Source: Takifugu bimaculatus
Lineage: Eukaryota; Chordata; Actinopteri; Tetraodontiformes; Tetraodontidae
Direction: 5' to 3'
Length of the DNA: 64,000 nt
Assembly (NCBI GenBank): GCA_004026145.2
Contig: CP034985.2
Coordinates: 12,599,424 to 12,663,423 of the forward strand
Shown: positions 24,361-37,660 of the stretch, in pieces
Layout of the letters: each line of letters begins with the position of its first letter
Numbering within the stretch: position 1 is the first letter of the stretch
The notes under the pieces: generated by a model
Databases searched by the model: none
Seen by the model: the letters and a program-made list of their open reading frames with translations, nothing else
What the model was told of the DNA's origin: nothing
Program-made: the position numbers and the translations under genes

Positions 24361-24519
24361 AGGATGTGCCATAGGCCACGACGACTCTCCCTCCCCTGCT
24401 CACATCCATGTGTCACCTCACCGTGTTGCAAATTAGGCTCCACATGCTCTCTGGAGATGTCAGAACATATATCTTGATGGTCGGCTTGAAGTTGCACTGG
24501 TCTACATTGGTCTCTTTTT

Positions 24520-24535
24520 AAAAAAAAAAAAAAAA
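24520..24535. repeat. A homopolymer
   Basis: A run of A follows a CTCTTTTT stretch, so the junction TTTTTAAAAA is a small palindrome. No retroposon body is recognisable upstream. Confidence 0.85.
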
Positions 24536-27500
24536 GGGACGAGAATCTGTGCTGAAATGGTGTTTTGAGGATAGTTGTAGATACTGTATTTCTCCATCAA
24601 GCCCTATCAGAGGAGAATTACGCATCAAGTTAGAAATTATGAATATTTATCAGAAATAAGAAAGTAAGATGAAAACTATTCAAAACACATTTGCCTGAAA
24701 ATGAGAAATCTAAAACTGGGCTCATTTATTAAACGTGAATCACTTGAGCCGACGTAATTCTGCTTGTTAGATCATAGCAGAGAGTCTTGTAAACCGAAAT
24801 CATTTATTATTTATATTTCACTCAAATTAATGGAGCCCTTGTGAGTGGATAGTTGTTTTTCTAACAATGAAGGAGACAGAGGCATTAACTGAACTTTGGG
24901 ATTTAACCTGCCCCCAACTGAAGAGAAGCGAGTCTGTTCTTGGCTGTGCCCGGTACACCGAGGGTTTCACATTTTCTTCACAAATCCCCAATTCTTTTCT
25001 TTCTTTTTTTTTCCTTTTTGGTCTCCACATTCGCGTCTAGCTCGGCCTCTTCTTCCCTCCCGGGAGGCAGGTGTTTGGATTATGGTTACCGTTCTGCGTT
25101 GTGGGCCCTGATGGGACTGCTGATGCATTATATTGTCAGCCACATATTGCCATCCTTTGGCTGCAGTGGGGCGGACAAACGGGTACTGTGTGTGTGTGCA
25201 CCCTGCCCAGGGATAAACCTGAAGTAAACCGACAGTCTGAGGAATCCACCAAAAACAGTGTGACCGGAGGAGACGGAGCAGCAGCTCACTTCACTTAGCA
25301 TAATTATTTCTTTGTAATTCTATTTGCCTTCCCTGTTGTCTGTAATAGTAAACGATGCAAGTCCACTCAAGTATGTAGCTTTGTGTCCTCGGTTCTGTTG
25401 AAATAACAGCAGTAAAAATATCTTTGCTGTGAACATTTTGGGTTCTGTCACTCCTCGGACGTAAATGGGCCTCCCTTTCTCTCGCTGGATTATACCACCA
25501 CATATGTTCTTTGGCCTTCCACAAAAGCCTCCATGCGGGTTCTCGGCTGGTCAGGTATTGTAGGGTGACTTTGGACCAATTTTCCAGCTGGCGGCCCCTG
25601 TTAGGAGCCCGACGGGCATACAAATTGTCAGGATTGATTTTGCTCTGTCACAAAAGAGGAAGAAGAGAGTGATTACAATTCATGCTTCGGACAAACTTTG
25701 GATTCTGCCCTTTTCCTTTCGTCCATCCGCATCCCTCCCACGGGACGGTATCCAGGAAATGTTTTCCTCATTATCAAACACTTTTTGAAATGCTACGCCT
25801 CGTTGACTCATATAGGAAAATATAAAGCCACCTCTTATTACTGTGGTTCTTCCTCACGCTGGGCTGATTCAAGCTGTCAGTCCTCCACACACACTATTGA
25901 ATCTGGCATCCTCTTAAAGGCTGTCGATCTGCCGTAGCGGTGAGCTAAAGTCGGTACGCTCTGTGCAGCTGGAGGTCTCTTCATTATTGGTAGCTATCCC
26001 AGAGGGGGTTGTGACAGAGGTGCAGTTGAAATACGGCTCCCTGGAGAGAAGAGCACAATGGGTTTTTTGTCGCGAAATGTGTTTTATTTCTCCTGACACA
26101 TTCTCAAGGATGCTCAGTGCGTTCACCTGCAGCAGTATGAAGCGCAACTTTTCCTTTGTTTGTTGAACTGTAGCAACAACTGTAGGGGTCAAACGTGATC
26201 AACTGTTCCCTCACTCCAGGTTAGATTTCATTTGTCACTGTCACTTCCAACTCTCAGCTCAGTCTCAAATCCAATAGCCCGGGTTGCTGTCAGGACGCAC
26301 AAGACGGGCGCTGATTCTCGGAGCAGTAGAAGGAGCACCAGCATACAAATGCCATGCTGGTGGTGGTATGGATGGACGAAACCGGAAGATTCAGTCCACG
26401 TATGAGGAACTGGGATGATGATCAGCTGCTATCATTCATCGGGGTAAAAATGGGACATCAGACGCTCTTTGATTCACTTGAAGCGTCAATTCTTCACCTG
26501 TCTGCTTGAACACACTGAATTTGGTTCACTTTAAACCCCCAACTTCATTAAACTGTGAACCGTGACCAATGAGCCACCTGCCTGAACCCCGAACACCCGC
26601 CTGGGGGTGGGGGGCACAAGTGAGATGATGTAGAGGTTTGCTCAGGTTTTTATCAGCTGGGTGCAGCTTTCTCCGCCAGCCTGGCCTTGTGTGTTTACGT
26701 GGGGAAATTGGGTCTATCTCAAGGACTGAAGCTCCGGCTCCGGGGCTGCCCCGCTCACATGTTCACTCAGCATGGAGTTGAAGAGTTCACCTGGCAGGCT
26801 GTTAGTCGCTTCTGATCCTGTAATAGGAAGAGTGAACCCCAGGCTGGTCTAGAGAGAGCTCAGCCTCCAAACAGCACTGAGCCCAGCTCCCTGTGTCACA
26901 CACCCTTATCCGAGGCTCCCCAGGAACCCACATTTATATGAGAGCAGAGTCTGAGCTCTGTGGTGGTGGTGGTGTCTGCTAGAGATGGACATTCCCAGGA
27001 AGTTGGGATGGGAGGTAATTATGTCAGCCTCGCTCAGACTGGGATGCTTTTAAAGCGGTCTAAAGGTCGAGTACGTGGCTGTATGAAGCGTGCTGCAACT
27101 GCGGACCAAAGCTCGTTTCAATTCTGCATGCAGCAGCATAGCTGTACCACGAACACACAACCGAGCTCCCACCCATGTGCATCATCTTCCTCTCCATACT
27201 CCTCCACTATAGTCTGCTGGTGTATGTGCGCTTGTCATCAATGCTTCTTTCACTGCTGTTAATGAGTAGCTGCATTCTTTTGCATGTTCCTTTCATTTGT
27301 ACCAGAGGAGCTGGCCTCATCAATGACTCAGTGTGGGATTGTAGATGATGACAAGGCTGTGTACGGCCAGGAAGGCTGGTTCTATTCACAGCTCTGTCGT
27401 GTATCTCTTTATGAATCAAGGACAGATTACAGTCAAAGATGTGGGTGTAAAGAATTGGAAATTGGCTCTACCTTTGGGTGAAAAGCCATACGCACCTCAC

Positions 27501-28176
27501 AAAGCTGCGTGTTGACATTGTTTCGCTGCCTCCATAAACTCCTTAAGGTGAGTATGTTTTCGGTTCACGCCAGTGCTGAAGCATCTTCCTTGGAAAGAGC
27601 GCAGCGTGGCCTTGCCTGAAGGCAAACACGAGTCGATGGATGTGGGTAGTTGTATAATGAGAGACAGCAGAGGTTGGATAGATTCATTGGTCTTAATAGA
27701 GCCTCTCCTGCTACATGGGTTTCCTAACAAAAGGCAGAAAGCCATGGTGCCATTACCGGTAATCCTCCTGCTAAGGGCCATAACTCCCATCAGATCCCAC
27801 ACTCAGATGTGAGGCTGATTGCTGAGCATTTGAGACGAGGATTTAACATAGAGCTGAATTTGTGTGGCCATCTTCTCAACAAGTTACCACCCTTTTTTAT
27901 TTCATGGATGGGAAATCTTTAATTTAAGTCCTGCTCGCTGGGGGCTATCATCCCCTTTGCCGTCATTTGGCTCTATACAGCTTGGCTGCCCCGCCAGAAG
28001 AAAATCAATAGCCGATTGGCTACTCTGTGCACAACAGTTATTTTTAATCTTCAACAGTGTGACATTGGTCATGTGTTGGGACAGATAGCCATTGAAAAGG
28101 AAGTAACAACAAGAAAATAATAACAGCGTTATTATAGTACAGTATACTATCCTGGGAAATATGACAGTTAAAGCAT

Positions 28177-28178
<2 letters not shown>

Positions 28179-28208
<30 letters not shown>
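28179..28208. repeat. (AT)n microsatellite
   Basis: This is a perfect AT dinucleotide tract of 30 bases. Confidence 0.95.
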
Positions 28209-28211
<3 letters not shown>

Positions 28212-31200
28212 CATTATGCAAATAATCACAGTTACAAAGCTCTATGATTTTCAATTCTGCTGTTATATTTTGGGCAGAAACGAACACGAAGGCACCACGT
28301 GCCGCTGAAACAGAGAGCATGGGAGTTCAAGTAGGCTGACCTCTCCTGATGAACCGTTGATTTGCTCATTTGGGCTTCCAGCAAGAGTCTGGATCTGGAA
28401 CTGAAGTGCCCAAAGCTCCTTTTTGAGTAGCAATTTTAAATGAAATCTGACAAATTCTCCAATTCTGACTAAACACTCAAAGGCAGCTTACAGTGAAGGA
28501 ACGTGAACTGCGTGGTCGAAGGGCGACAGTGTAGCCACGGAGACGCTCGCTGGATTTGATTACTTGCAGTGCAAATGTTTACACCCTGGATAATCTCTGC
28601 TTATTCTGTGCGATACCTCTCAGTCCTTCTCTCTCTCCCCTCATTAGTTTTGCGCATCTCTTGTGTGCAAACATGGTATTAACCATTTATGGTTTACAGA
28701 AGCTGTCATGCATAATTGAAGCATGATAACTCCTCTGATGAATTGACCCTGAAGCAGATGGAGGCTTTTGATTACACTCCAGTAGCCTGATGCTACACAT
28801 GCTCGGAGGTATAGCGTGAGCCGGTTCAGAGCTCTCGGTCACTGTTTCTGCTGACGCTCGCTGTCCTCCTGCTACTAGCACAGGGCCGAGCGGTGCGTTC
28901 GCTTACGCGTTTGCATATACTGAAAACGATTTGTCTGTTTGGGTTTGCTGAATTTAAGTGAGCTGCAGCATCGGGGGGAAAAAAAAAGTAACTTCTTATC
29001 CACACGATATCAGAGTCAGCGCTACCACGTAGCCTCCAAGAGGGAACGGTGGAACGAAATTTCAAAAGGGGAGCGAGGATTAGTCGAGAGACAGCAAACT
29101 GCTGTTGACAGCAATGTGTTCCCCTTAATTCTGCAGTCACACTTTGAAGACAGATTATCATGGACTAATTCAGTCCCGAAGCTTAAGTGCACTAAGGTAC
29201 CCTTGGATAAAAGGAGGCCAGATGCACCTGAGGAGAAGAGTTTGAACCAAGGCGCATCGATTAAACTAAAGAGATACCTTAAATAACATCCGCTGCCATG
29301 GTGACCTCACCAGTTCTATTGTCAGGATGGTTCCACCCCGCCTCAGCGACTGTAGGAACATCGCACGGTTATAATCCACCATCTTGGTTAAAGGCACCAG
29401 CTCAGCACAGCAGACAGCATCCAAGAACTCCTGACACATCACCCTGAAATATTCAGCCAAGGCAACAACGCATCAAAGCAGCTCAGCCTTTCCGTATCTG
29501 GTGGTTCCCATGTTGATTTTTGTTGAGAACTGAAGCTATTGCATCCGACGCACAAATTGTTCCTATTAGAAGGTTCGGAGCGCCGGCACTCTTTAAAAAA
29601 CGGAACGCTCTGATCATTTGCGCTCGTGTCCTCTCCTGCATCAGCAGTGCCTGCACACGGGTGTCATTTTTTAACAGTTTAGGCTTAAAAATGCCATGTT
29701 GGGACACTTTACGGCTGCCATAATAGAGAACAGACTCGGGTGATGGCTTTTTTTTTACGCCTGCTGCACATGTGCAAACATCTGCACATCAGCGCCGGAG
29801 CGCCATTTATCCTCGCAACATTAAATCCATTTACCTCTTCGGTGCCACGAGTCTAAATCTAGGGCTGAGTAATTAAATGCCATTCTCTTCCTCCATTAGG
29901 GAGATAATTAAGTCGGATACGGCACTCGTCTCATGGCTTTTCATACAGAAGCAATGGAGGATAGGATGAGGTAAAATAGATCTACCTTAAATGAGAATCT
30001 ACTGATTAGAGGATCCATTTGCATTTTTTTTCATTTGCACTTTCTCTGTAATCTTCTCACGCTTCCCCTCTCTTGGTCAACTGAACAGGTATGAAGACAA
30101 TGTTAAAGAGTGGTTTCTGGATTCAGCTGCGGCTTTAAGTGCCTGTCGTTATTGCACTTTTATTCCGAGACCATCAGGTTCCCACAGTGAAGGAGGAAAA
30201 TCAGCTTTGGGAATCAGTTTTGTTTATTTCTGTGGCCTGGCACTGTGATTCTAAAGATATTCATAAGTACAGAGAGGGTAAAAAAGGTTCAGCACATTTT
30301 CTATGGGATTATCAGAGATTAGAATGCAAATGCATGTAGAATCTAAAGATCCTGTAGAATCATGCAAGCTATATGGTCTTTTAAGAAGCATGATGATACT
30401 GTTAGATGAAATCAGCGGAAACCAATTTCAAAAGCAAACATTCTTTGATCGTTGACACGTGATGTTTATCGGCCTTGCTTTGCAATTTAGGCTAATGATA
30501 AAAGCAATTAATGGATTTAAACTACTTACAAGCTTCCAAAGCGCGATTCCTTCTTATGCATTATTTAACATGAATCCTTTTTAAAATGACAAATGCCTTA
30601 TGCTCTTTGTTTTGGTTGCATTTCATAAAATTCTGTGCTTTTTATAAACCTATAATGTGCTTCTTCGCAAACTTTTGGGTGTTAGTGAGTGAACGGGGTT
30701 TTCCAAAATTCACATGGAGGCATCCCAGACTTCTGCATCCTCTGAAAGGCAAAGAGAGCATCAGAACCCAGGCATGAGACACGCAAACATGCACGTACGC
30801 GGAGGGAAGTGTCTTTTTAAAAGCCTAAAGCTGTCGTCAGCATACGCAATGTTCACAGACATTCAGGCAGATGTTCTGGCTCAGGCATGATTGCATTTGC
30901 TGAGGCCCATCAGGGATTGCACTTAGCTTATCCAGAGTTGGTTTAAAAAGAAAAAAAAAAGACAGTCCTGAGTAATTTTAGCAGCGCACAGCTCCTCCAT
31001 TAGATCCAGCTGAAATATTGACGCTGCTCGCTTCCCTCCGTGCACCTCGGACACCTCAGGTCAAGAATTAGCTGGACAAGATTTCAGCGTGGGCTGACAA
31101 TAGCTTTGGTCTGTGCCGAGGGTCACAAATTTGACAACAGACGAGCGTTTTGTGCTCAGCTGCTCTGTGCTTTAGTTCCTCCCCTCTCAAAATAAATTGA

Positions 31201-31689
31201 TGTGTTTGTCTGTCTACTCAGAGGTATGAACTCAATTCAACCTTTGCTGGTCCATCATTACAGGATAACAGGCTAACGGTGAGTAACAGTGTATCAAGTG
31301 TGCCGCTACAGCTATTTAGGTGTGAAGCAGCTTCTCTTGGTCTCTGTGTGGTGCTCTTTTCCTGAAGGTGCATTATGCGTGCTTGTGTGTGTCTGCTCTT
31401 ATCTTGTTTATCTACTTGTCAACAAAGGCAGGTAAGCACATTGTTTTATCTGCTTGAATGTATTGCACACACATTATCATACCGCATGCCTTAAAGGCCA
31501 AAATTGAAAAAAAATAATTAAAAAAAAACTCAAACCAAACCCAGATGGCCTTATCTTCATATTTCATATTACATAATATTTCATGCAGAAATTGAGCATT
31601 TTTGGTCTAGGGAATGATAAACAGCCAAGGCCTCATTCACAAACATATTTACTTTGCATTTCTATTTATAACATATGCAAATTGTTTCG

Positions 31690-31755
31690 TTTCGTTTTCT
31701 GACGCTTATCCGGATCCGGGTCGCGGGGGCAGCAGGGGTCGCGGGGGGCAGATAC
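31690..31755. repeat. fragment of a GC-rich dispersed repeat
   Basis: The block TTTTCTGACGCTTATCCGGA, then TCCGGGTCGCGGGGGCAGCA, stands out sharply from its AT-rich surroundings. I recall CTTATCCGG-xCCGGGTCGCGGGGGCAGCAG as a very common short segment in teleost repeats, but I am not sure of the class. Only about 65 bases are recognisable and nothing coding remains. Confidence 0.6.
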
Positions 31756-34233
31756 ACAAATACACTCATCTTGTTGTTGCTCATATATTTAGAACGTTTT
31801 CCTTCTGCAAACTATCACGCATCTACTAAAAAACTGCCAGAGGTCTTATTCCATGCTGTAAAAAAGGTGCAGCAATACTGTAACAGCCACTGAGACGACC
31901 TGTGACAGGTTTTATAAAAAAAGACTGAACCCAACATGATAATGTCATATTCCAAAGTCAGCAGTATTCCATAAAAAGCATGTTTAAGTTTATTATATTG
32001 AGTTTCAGTTTAAAAAGCGTTAGAGTGAAAAACCTCTGGTGCTTTAACGTTAGTAACAATAGTTAGTTGCAATAAATACTTCAAGAAGCGGCTGCTAATG
32101 TGGTCTACCTGTTCTGACATAATTAATGTTCTGATAGTGATCTATTATTTGGACATTATCCCGGGAGGACTGCGGGGATGGCTGTAACTACCCTGGTCCA
32201 GAGTTATTACAGCAAAGTCCTGTTGTAAAACATCAATGTCTTTCACCTTGTTTTGTCTTTGACTCAGCCGAAGCTAATTGGATCAACACAGGTAGCCTTA
32301 GCATGGAGGGGTGATGAAAGGTAGCCTGGATTGTGGGTGAATTTTATCACCCGTCCACAGTATCAGCGCAGAGTCTCACCAGGATGGGATGGCCAACAGT
32401 CGCCTACCCTGGGGTAATTAAAATTGTCCTCTGTTTAATTTACACCCAGCTGCTGAGGCATGATATCATTATTGGAATGCATTATAATTCAAGGTTATTT
32501 TAGGACTGTGTGTTTTACGACAAGCTATCGTGAGATGTTGGGAGCCCATTACCCTGCAATAAGTCCAAAACCTCTTTCCCCTCAGCCCAAAGGTCCGAAA
32601 GTCCCCTGTGAATCCCGTCGCCCTGTTCTGCCTCCTAGCTTTTTGCAGCGGCAGCAGAGTTGCGAAGCCGCACCTGGCAGAGTGCCTTGCATACCTGCTT
32701 TACGCCAGCATCTGCTGCACCGGCCCTGGTTTACCGTGTTTTGATGCAAAAGCGCCTACGCCTGCATATACAGAACTCACCGGCGGGTCAGCCAGGCGGC
32801 TGAACTCCACTAAGTGGAGCGAAGCGAGTGTGTCTCTGTTGCTTTTGTTTGCATGCAGACGCGCGAGCGTGTGTAGGAGCGAGGCTAACGAGTGACTGTC
32901 TGTTGTTCTACGCTCAGCCTTTCAGCTGCCACGCGGGTGACACACGTGGGCTGAGTGGCAGGTGCGTCCTTTGCAGCAGCTACAAGCCGCCTTTGTCCCA
33001 AACAAACGAAATTGGGCTTTTGAAAGACAGAAGAGGCGTCGAGGTGACTTTTGAGTCAACACTCAACAACGCACTCAATCGCGGAATGAAGCGTTTTGGT
33101 TTCCCCCCCCAATCAGAACGATCTCGCATTGTCGTCCTCTCAGGTGCAGGTGAGTTCGGTCTTGGGAGGTTTGGACAGAACCTTAATGGCTTTGAAAGAG
33201 GTGGATTGAATGTCTTGCTGAGTGGTATTCTTCTTCTCTCCTTCTGTCAGAAAGATATTCTGGCCGCACATTCAGGTATTGAGCGGCTGTTCTGTCATTG
33301 AGAGCATTGTGTCAAAATAATAAATAAAAATAAAAATAAACTGCTTTTTTTTATCCAGCAATGGAAGAAATTTTAAAAAGTAACTCAAACCTTGAGTGTC
33401 TTTAGTGTCACAGAAAATTCCATGATACAAAATGCTCCATTCACTGCCCTAATAACAGAAGAACACCAGAATAATTTGTCAGTTGATATTAATATTGTAC
33501 TAGTTGACAGATATCTGTGGCTACCTGCAGATTCCTCCACCAACCAGTGGAGCATGATTTAACTGGATTGGCCAGTAAAGAATTGGCATATTTATTTTCT
33601 CTCATCTCAAAACATGAACAAGTCCACTGGGGTCATCGAGAGAAATACCCGACAGTGGTTACAGTCACAGATACAGTAGTCAGGCCAAGAGAACATGCGG
33701 ATGACTGCAGGTAACATGAACAAATTACTTTTGTGATGGTTTCTCATTCCACCATAATCCCATAAGCAATCATTCCCGTCTCTCTCTGACTCAGCCATCA
33801 CATGTATCACACAGGATATAAAATCCCTGGGCATTTTCCCCTCAACGAGGTATGATCCATATTTCATATATTGCCTGTAAATCGCTGGGGCAGAGCTGGC
33901 AGGGAGTGGATTGCCTCTGCGCCTCATGCTTACTGTACCTAGAATACCAACAAGCCTCTCGCCCAGGCTGGTGAAACGTAAGTGTTTCCAGTGTCACTTC
34001 TCAAGGTTACGATCTTCTTTTGGAGATGTGTCCACGTTGCACCAATTTATCATTGTGCTGACAAAAACCAGTGTGCATTCACTGGAACCAATTTGCCAAA
34101 GTACATTTAAAAAGGGGGGATTAAAATGTAGAGGAATGGAAAGTGGCATCATCAGATTTTAGGAAAATAGAGCAATAAGACTCCCATTCTGCTGGAAAAT
34201 GCAGATTCAAATAGTTTCCACTCACACCGACCT

Positions 34234-34306
34234 ACACACACACACACACACACACACGCGCACACACACACGCACACACACACGCACACACACACACACA
34301 TACACA
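34234..34306. repeat. (AC)n microsatellite with CG interruptions
   Basis: This is an AC dinucleotide tract with several CGCA interruptions. It directly abuts the 5' side of dispersed-repeat copy 2. Confidence 0.95.
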
Positions 34307-34531
34307 TCTTTGTATGTCTATCTTTGGGAGGACTTTCATAGACGTGATGCATTCTCCAGGCCTTAGACCCAACCTAACCCCAACCCACAGCTAACACTAA
34401 CACTAACTATAAAACCATGTCTTACCCTCCAACACGGCTTTGATGTTATGTGAGGACCTTTCAAAATGTCCGCACTTCCCAAAAATGGCCTCATTTTGCT
34501 GGTAAAATGTGGATTTTGATACTTATTATGG
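34307..34531. repeat. degenerate dispersed repeat, copy 2 of the unit at 6119
   Basis: The block order matches copy 1: TCTATCTTTG, GGACTTTCATAGAC, an AACCTAACCCCAACCC section, AAAACCATGT, TTACCCTCCAAC, TGAGGACC and AATGGCCTCATTTT. It is flanked by the AC tract (34234) on one side and the GT tract (34588) on the other. The copies are strongly diverged, so the insertions are probably old. Transposon class is unknown to me. Confidence 0.75.
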
Positions 34532-34584
34532 AGCAAGTACAAGAACACGCACATACACATGCACACACAGTAGAATCCGGAATA

Positions 34585-34587
<3 letters not shown>

Positions 34588-34660
<73 letters not shown>
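34588..34660. repeat. (GT)n microsatellite
   Basis: This is a GT tract of about 70 bases ending in GCGC. It lies 57 bases after repeat copy 2 and gives poly-Val-Cys and His-Thr frames. Confidence 0.97.
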
Positions 34661-34661
<1 letters not shown>

Positions 34662-37263
34662 ACATTTTGCTGATCTCCCCACGTCTGGTAGTTTGATCCA
34701 AACTCCATCTCTGCGTCTCCTTTGATAGTGGGACTTGGCAGTGTTTGTGCATGTGTGAGTGTGTGTGCCCCAGTGTGTTCTCAATGCTGATCCTTTGATC
34801 CCGGATCACCCTGAAGACAGTGGCTTAGGCAGCACCATGCAGGAGACAAAATAGATGTGGACTCTCCCCCGAAACATCTGCAGAATATTAATAGAGTGGG
34901 GGATGGGGGGGGGCAGTCAAACTGTGTCTTTCTAACAGAGATATGCTGATATCACACCCTGCAGCTACACGCCAGCGTGCGTTTACCCAGCGATAAGTGA
35001 CAATCACGTGGAACTCTGATGGTATCCGTAAAAAATCCCAGGGAGAAAATCGCACTTTGAAACTCAGATGAAGCAGTTTATCTAGATTTGCAACGTATGT
35101 CTGATAGGAAATGGAAGAGAAAACACAACTGGGAGGCAGCGTTGTGCACGAGTCCTGCCTGGTGTAGTCGATGTCCCTTTGCTCTACAGTACTGTGGGTT
35201 TCTACTGTGGTCTATTTTGTTGGTGCTGACCCTCCCTGCCATCCAATTCTGGTCAGTTTACTCCCAAACTTGAGCACTTTGGTCCTCAATCGCTACACAT
35301 GAGTTATAATAACCCTGCAGACTGTCTGTCGTGCACCGGATTACTGACTTCAGAGGTGAGGGAATGTGAGGGTGTGAAGCTGCAGGATGTGAGACGTGCG
35401 TTTGTCAGTGAATGACTCAATGAGGCAGCAACATTTTCAGGTTTGGCTTAAGAATAGAGTCTCTTTGGAAACAGATTTCACCAGATCTCCAGCTGCTGCA
35501 GATGATTTATAACTAATTTGTTCGTAACTTTTGTTGTGTGGAGACATAAGGCGAGGGAGTAAACAAAAAGAGCCCCCGTATTTTATCTTTCTTTTTAATC
35601 TCAGAAAGCTAGGACCGGTATGAAAAGCAAATGAGTCGTTTAGGCTGCAGATGTCTGTGCGCCTGTGTGTGTTTGTGTGTTTCCAGCTTTTTGTTAGCGT
35701 GAGTGAAGCAATTATTAGTCCCCGTCGGGCGATTCCCTCCTCAGTCTCCAGTATCTGATCCTGTGAGGACTACTTGCTCACAGCTGGTGAAGATTCAGAC
35801 TTGTAAATGCTCAAAGACACTCGGTGTTCTCCAACATGAGGGTTAAACTGGGGTTATGCAGCCAAAAGGCAAATGCTCCATGCTTGTGTACTGACTTGCA
35901 TCCGGCTCATGTGAGACCGGCATTGCTCCAGCAGCAATCTGGGAGCCAGATTTTGGCAAACTTGCAAACACATGCGTGACTTTTCTGAAGCTGCCCTTAG
36001 GGGAATTTTGCCCTGAGTTTCGCTGCCGCTTCCTTTTTGAAAAGTCCAGGTTATCACTATTGTAAACACAGGAAGGCAGAGAAATCTGGAATTGCTGAAT
36101 AACTGTGTCTTCTGTAGAAACCGAGTCTCCCGACAAGGTTTCATTTCCAGCGCTGCACCCGGAGAACCTGCTGGGACGCAACATTTTTCATGAGTCACGC
36201 TCTAAAATGTGAATAAATGTGACGTTTTAGCGGCTCTGCTCGCAATAGTTTAAACAAGCATGTGTGAAATATTAAGACATGATGAGGTGCTGGATCATTT
36301 TCATATATTGAATATAAAAATGAAATTTCCCCTATTTTGGTCCCGTTTCATCTATGTTTAGATCATATCAGGCCAAGCTGCTCTCCTCACCTTCATTCAT
36401 AAGTCATACTGCCGTTTCTGCATTTTTAATCTTTCAAACAAATAGCCACGTTTCAATCGCTGCTTGTCAGTTTTGATTTTATGCTTCATACATATTTTAC
36501 AGCAGTGCAGTTCAGCGGATGGATTGCTGCACTTTAGCCGCGTCTTTAGCCTGCACATGTTTGCCTTCCTGTCAGAGATGGGTTTTAGTCATGACAGATC
36601 TGAGATGGAAAACAGAAAGCCTATAATAGGACTCAGCAGGAACTATGTCGCAAAGAATTATCCAATCATAACATTTTTCTGAGCAATTAATGCAAAATCC
36701 ATAATTAATGACTTTAAAACACATGGATTCCTTCAGTTTTGACCATCATTGAACATAATTAATGTATAATTTAGGTGCCTGATATTTCCACATACTTCAA
36801 AGTTTCAAACTCATTTTGGGTCACTTTACATTTGAATTCAGGGACTCGTTAGTTTGGTTTCCATGGCACTGCTGCACATTAAGAGGTGCTGCAGTCCAGG
36901 GTGTGCGTGTGCAGGGCAGGCAGCCCTGACTTCGTTTTTCAGAGAGACGCCACCGAGAAATCAGAATGTAAAACACTAATTAGCCTTGATCCTGACGAGG
37001 GTTCATTACTGAGTCAGCAGGAGAGTCTTTTCGGTTCACCATCGCGGCGCTACATGTCAGGAGACGGAGGTTGTGTGACAGCTACATGTGTGCAGGTGAC
37101 TTGTTTGCTGTGGTGTCTACAAATGCAAATGAAGCAGAAGAAGCACGGCTGCTGAGCGCCATCGTGGCTGACACCCACGCTCTCGGCCGCCTGCACCTGC
37201 AGCATAATTGCTTGTGGTTCTCTGGTGAGAGGCCCTGGGACCCTGATGCATTGTCCGAAAGAG

Positions 37264-37416
<153 letters not shown>

Positions 37417-37480
37417 CTACGTGTGTATATGTGTGTGATATACATACGTATAAAAGTTTAAAAATCCCACCCTCGCCCTC

Positions 37481-37660
37481 CTGGGCGGTGCCTGCTTCCT
37501 TCAGACTCGGGTCCTCTGCCAGAGGCCTGGGAGTCTGAGGGTGCTGTGCAGGATCTTGGCTGTTCCTAGGACTGCGCTCTTCTGGACAGAGATCTCCGAT
37601 GTGGTTCCTGGTAGCTGTTAGAGCCATCTACTCAGCTTGGGACCTACTACTGCTATATAT
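37481..37660. mobile_element. probable transposable-element fragment (class uncertain)
   Basis: A GC-rich block carries the words GTGCCTGCTTCCTTCAGACT, CCAGAGGCCTGGGAGTCTGA, AGGACTGCGCTCTTCTGGAC and AGAGATCTCCGATGTGGTTC. I recall this sequence as a high-copy dispersed element of fish genomes, probably a retroelement end, but I cannot assign the family. No intact reading frame is present. It is separated from the ATCT microsatellite by a short TATATGTGTG/CATACGTA stretch. Confidence 0.6.

Noticed and set aside
32608..32895. Possible small secreted protein (hydrophobic start then Cys-rich)
   Set aside because: There is no ATG at the start of the frame (GTG), no upstream promoter or splice support, and a competing open frame overlaps it.
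34450..34809. Several Val-Cys / His-Thr frames on both strands
   Set aside because: They are six-frame readings of the 34588-34660 GT tract and the flanking dispersed repeat.
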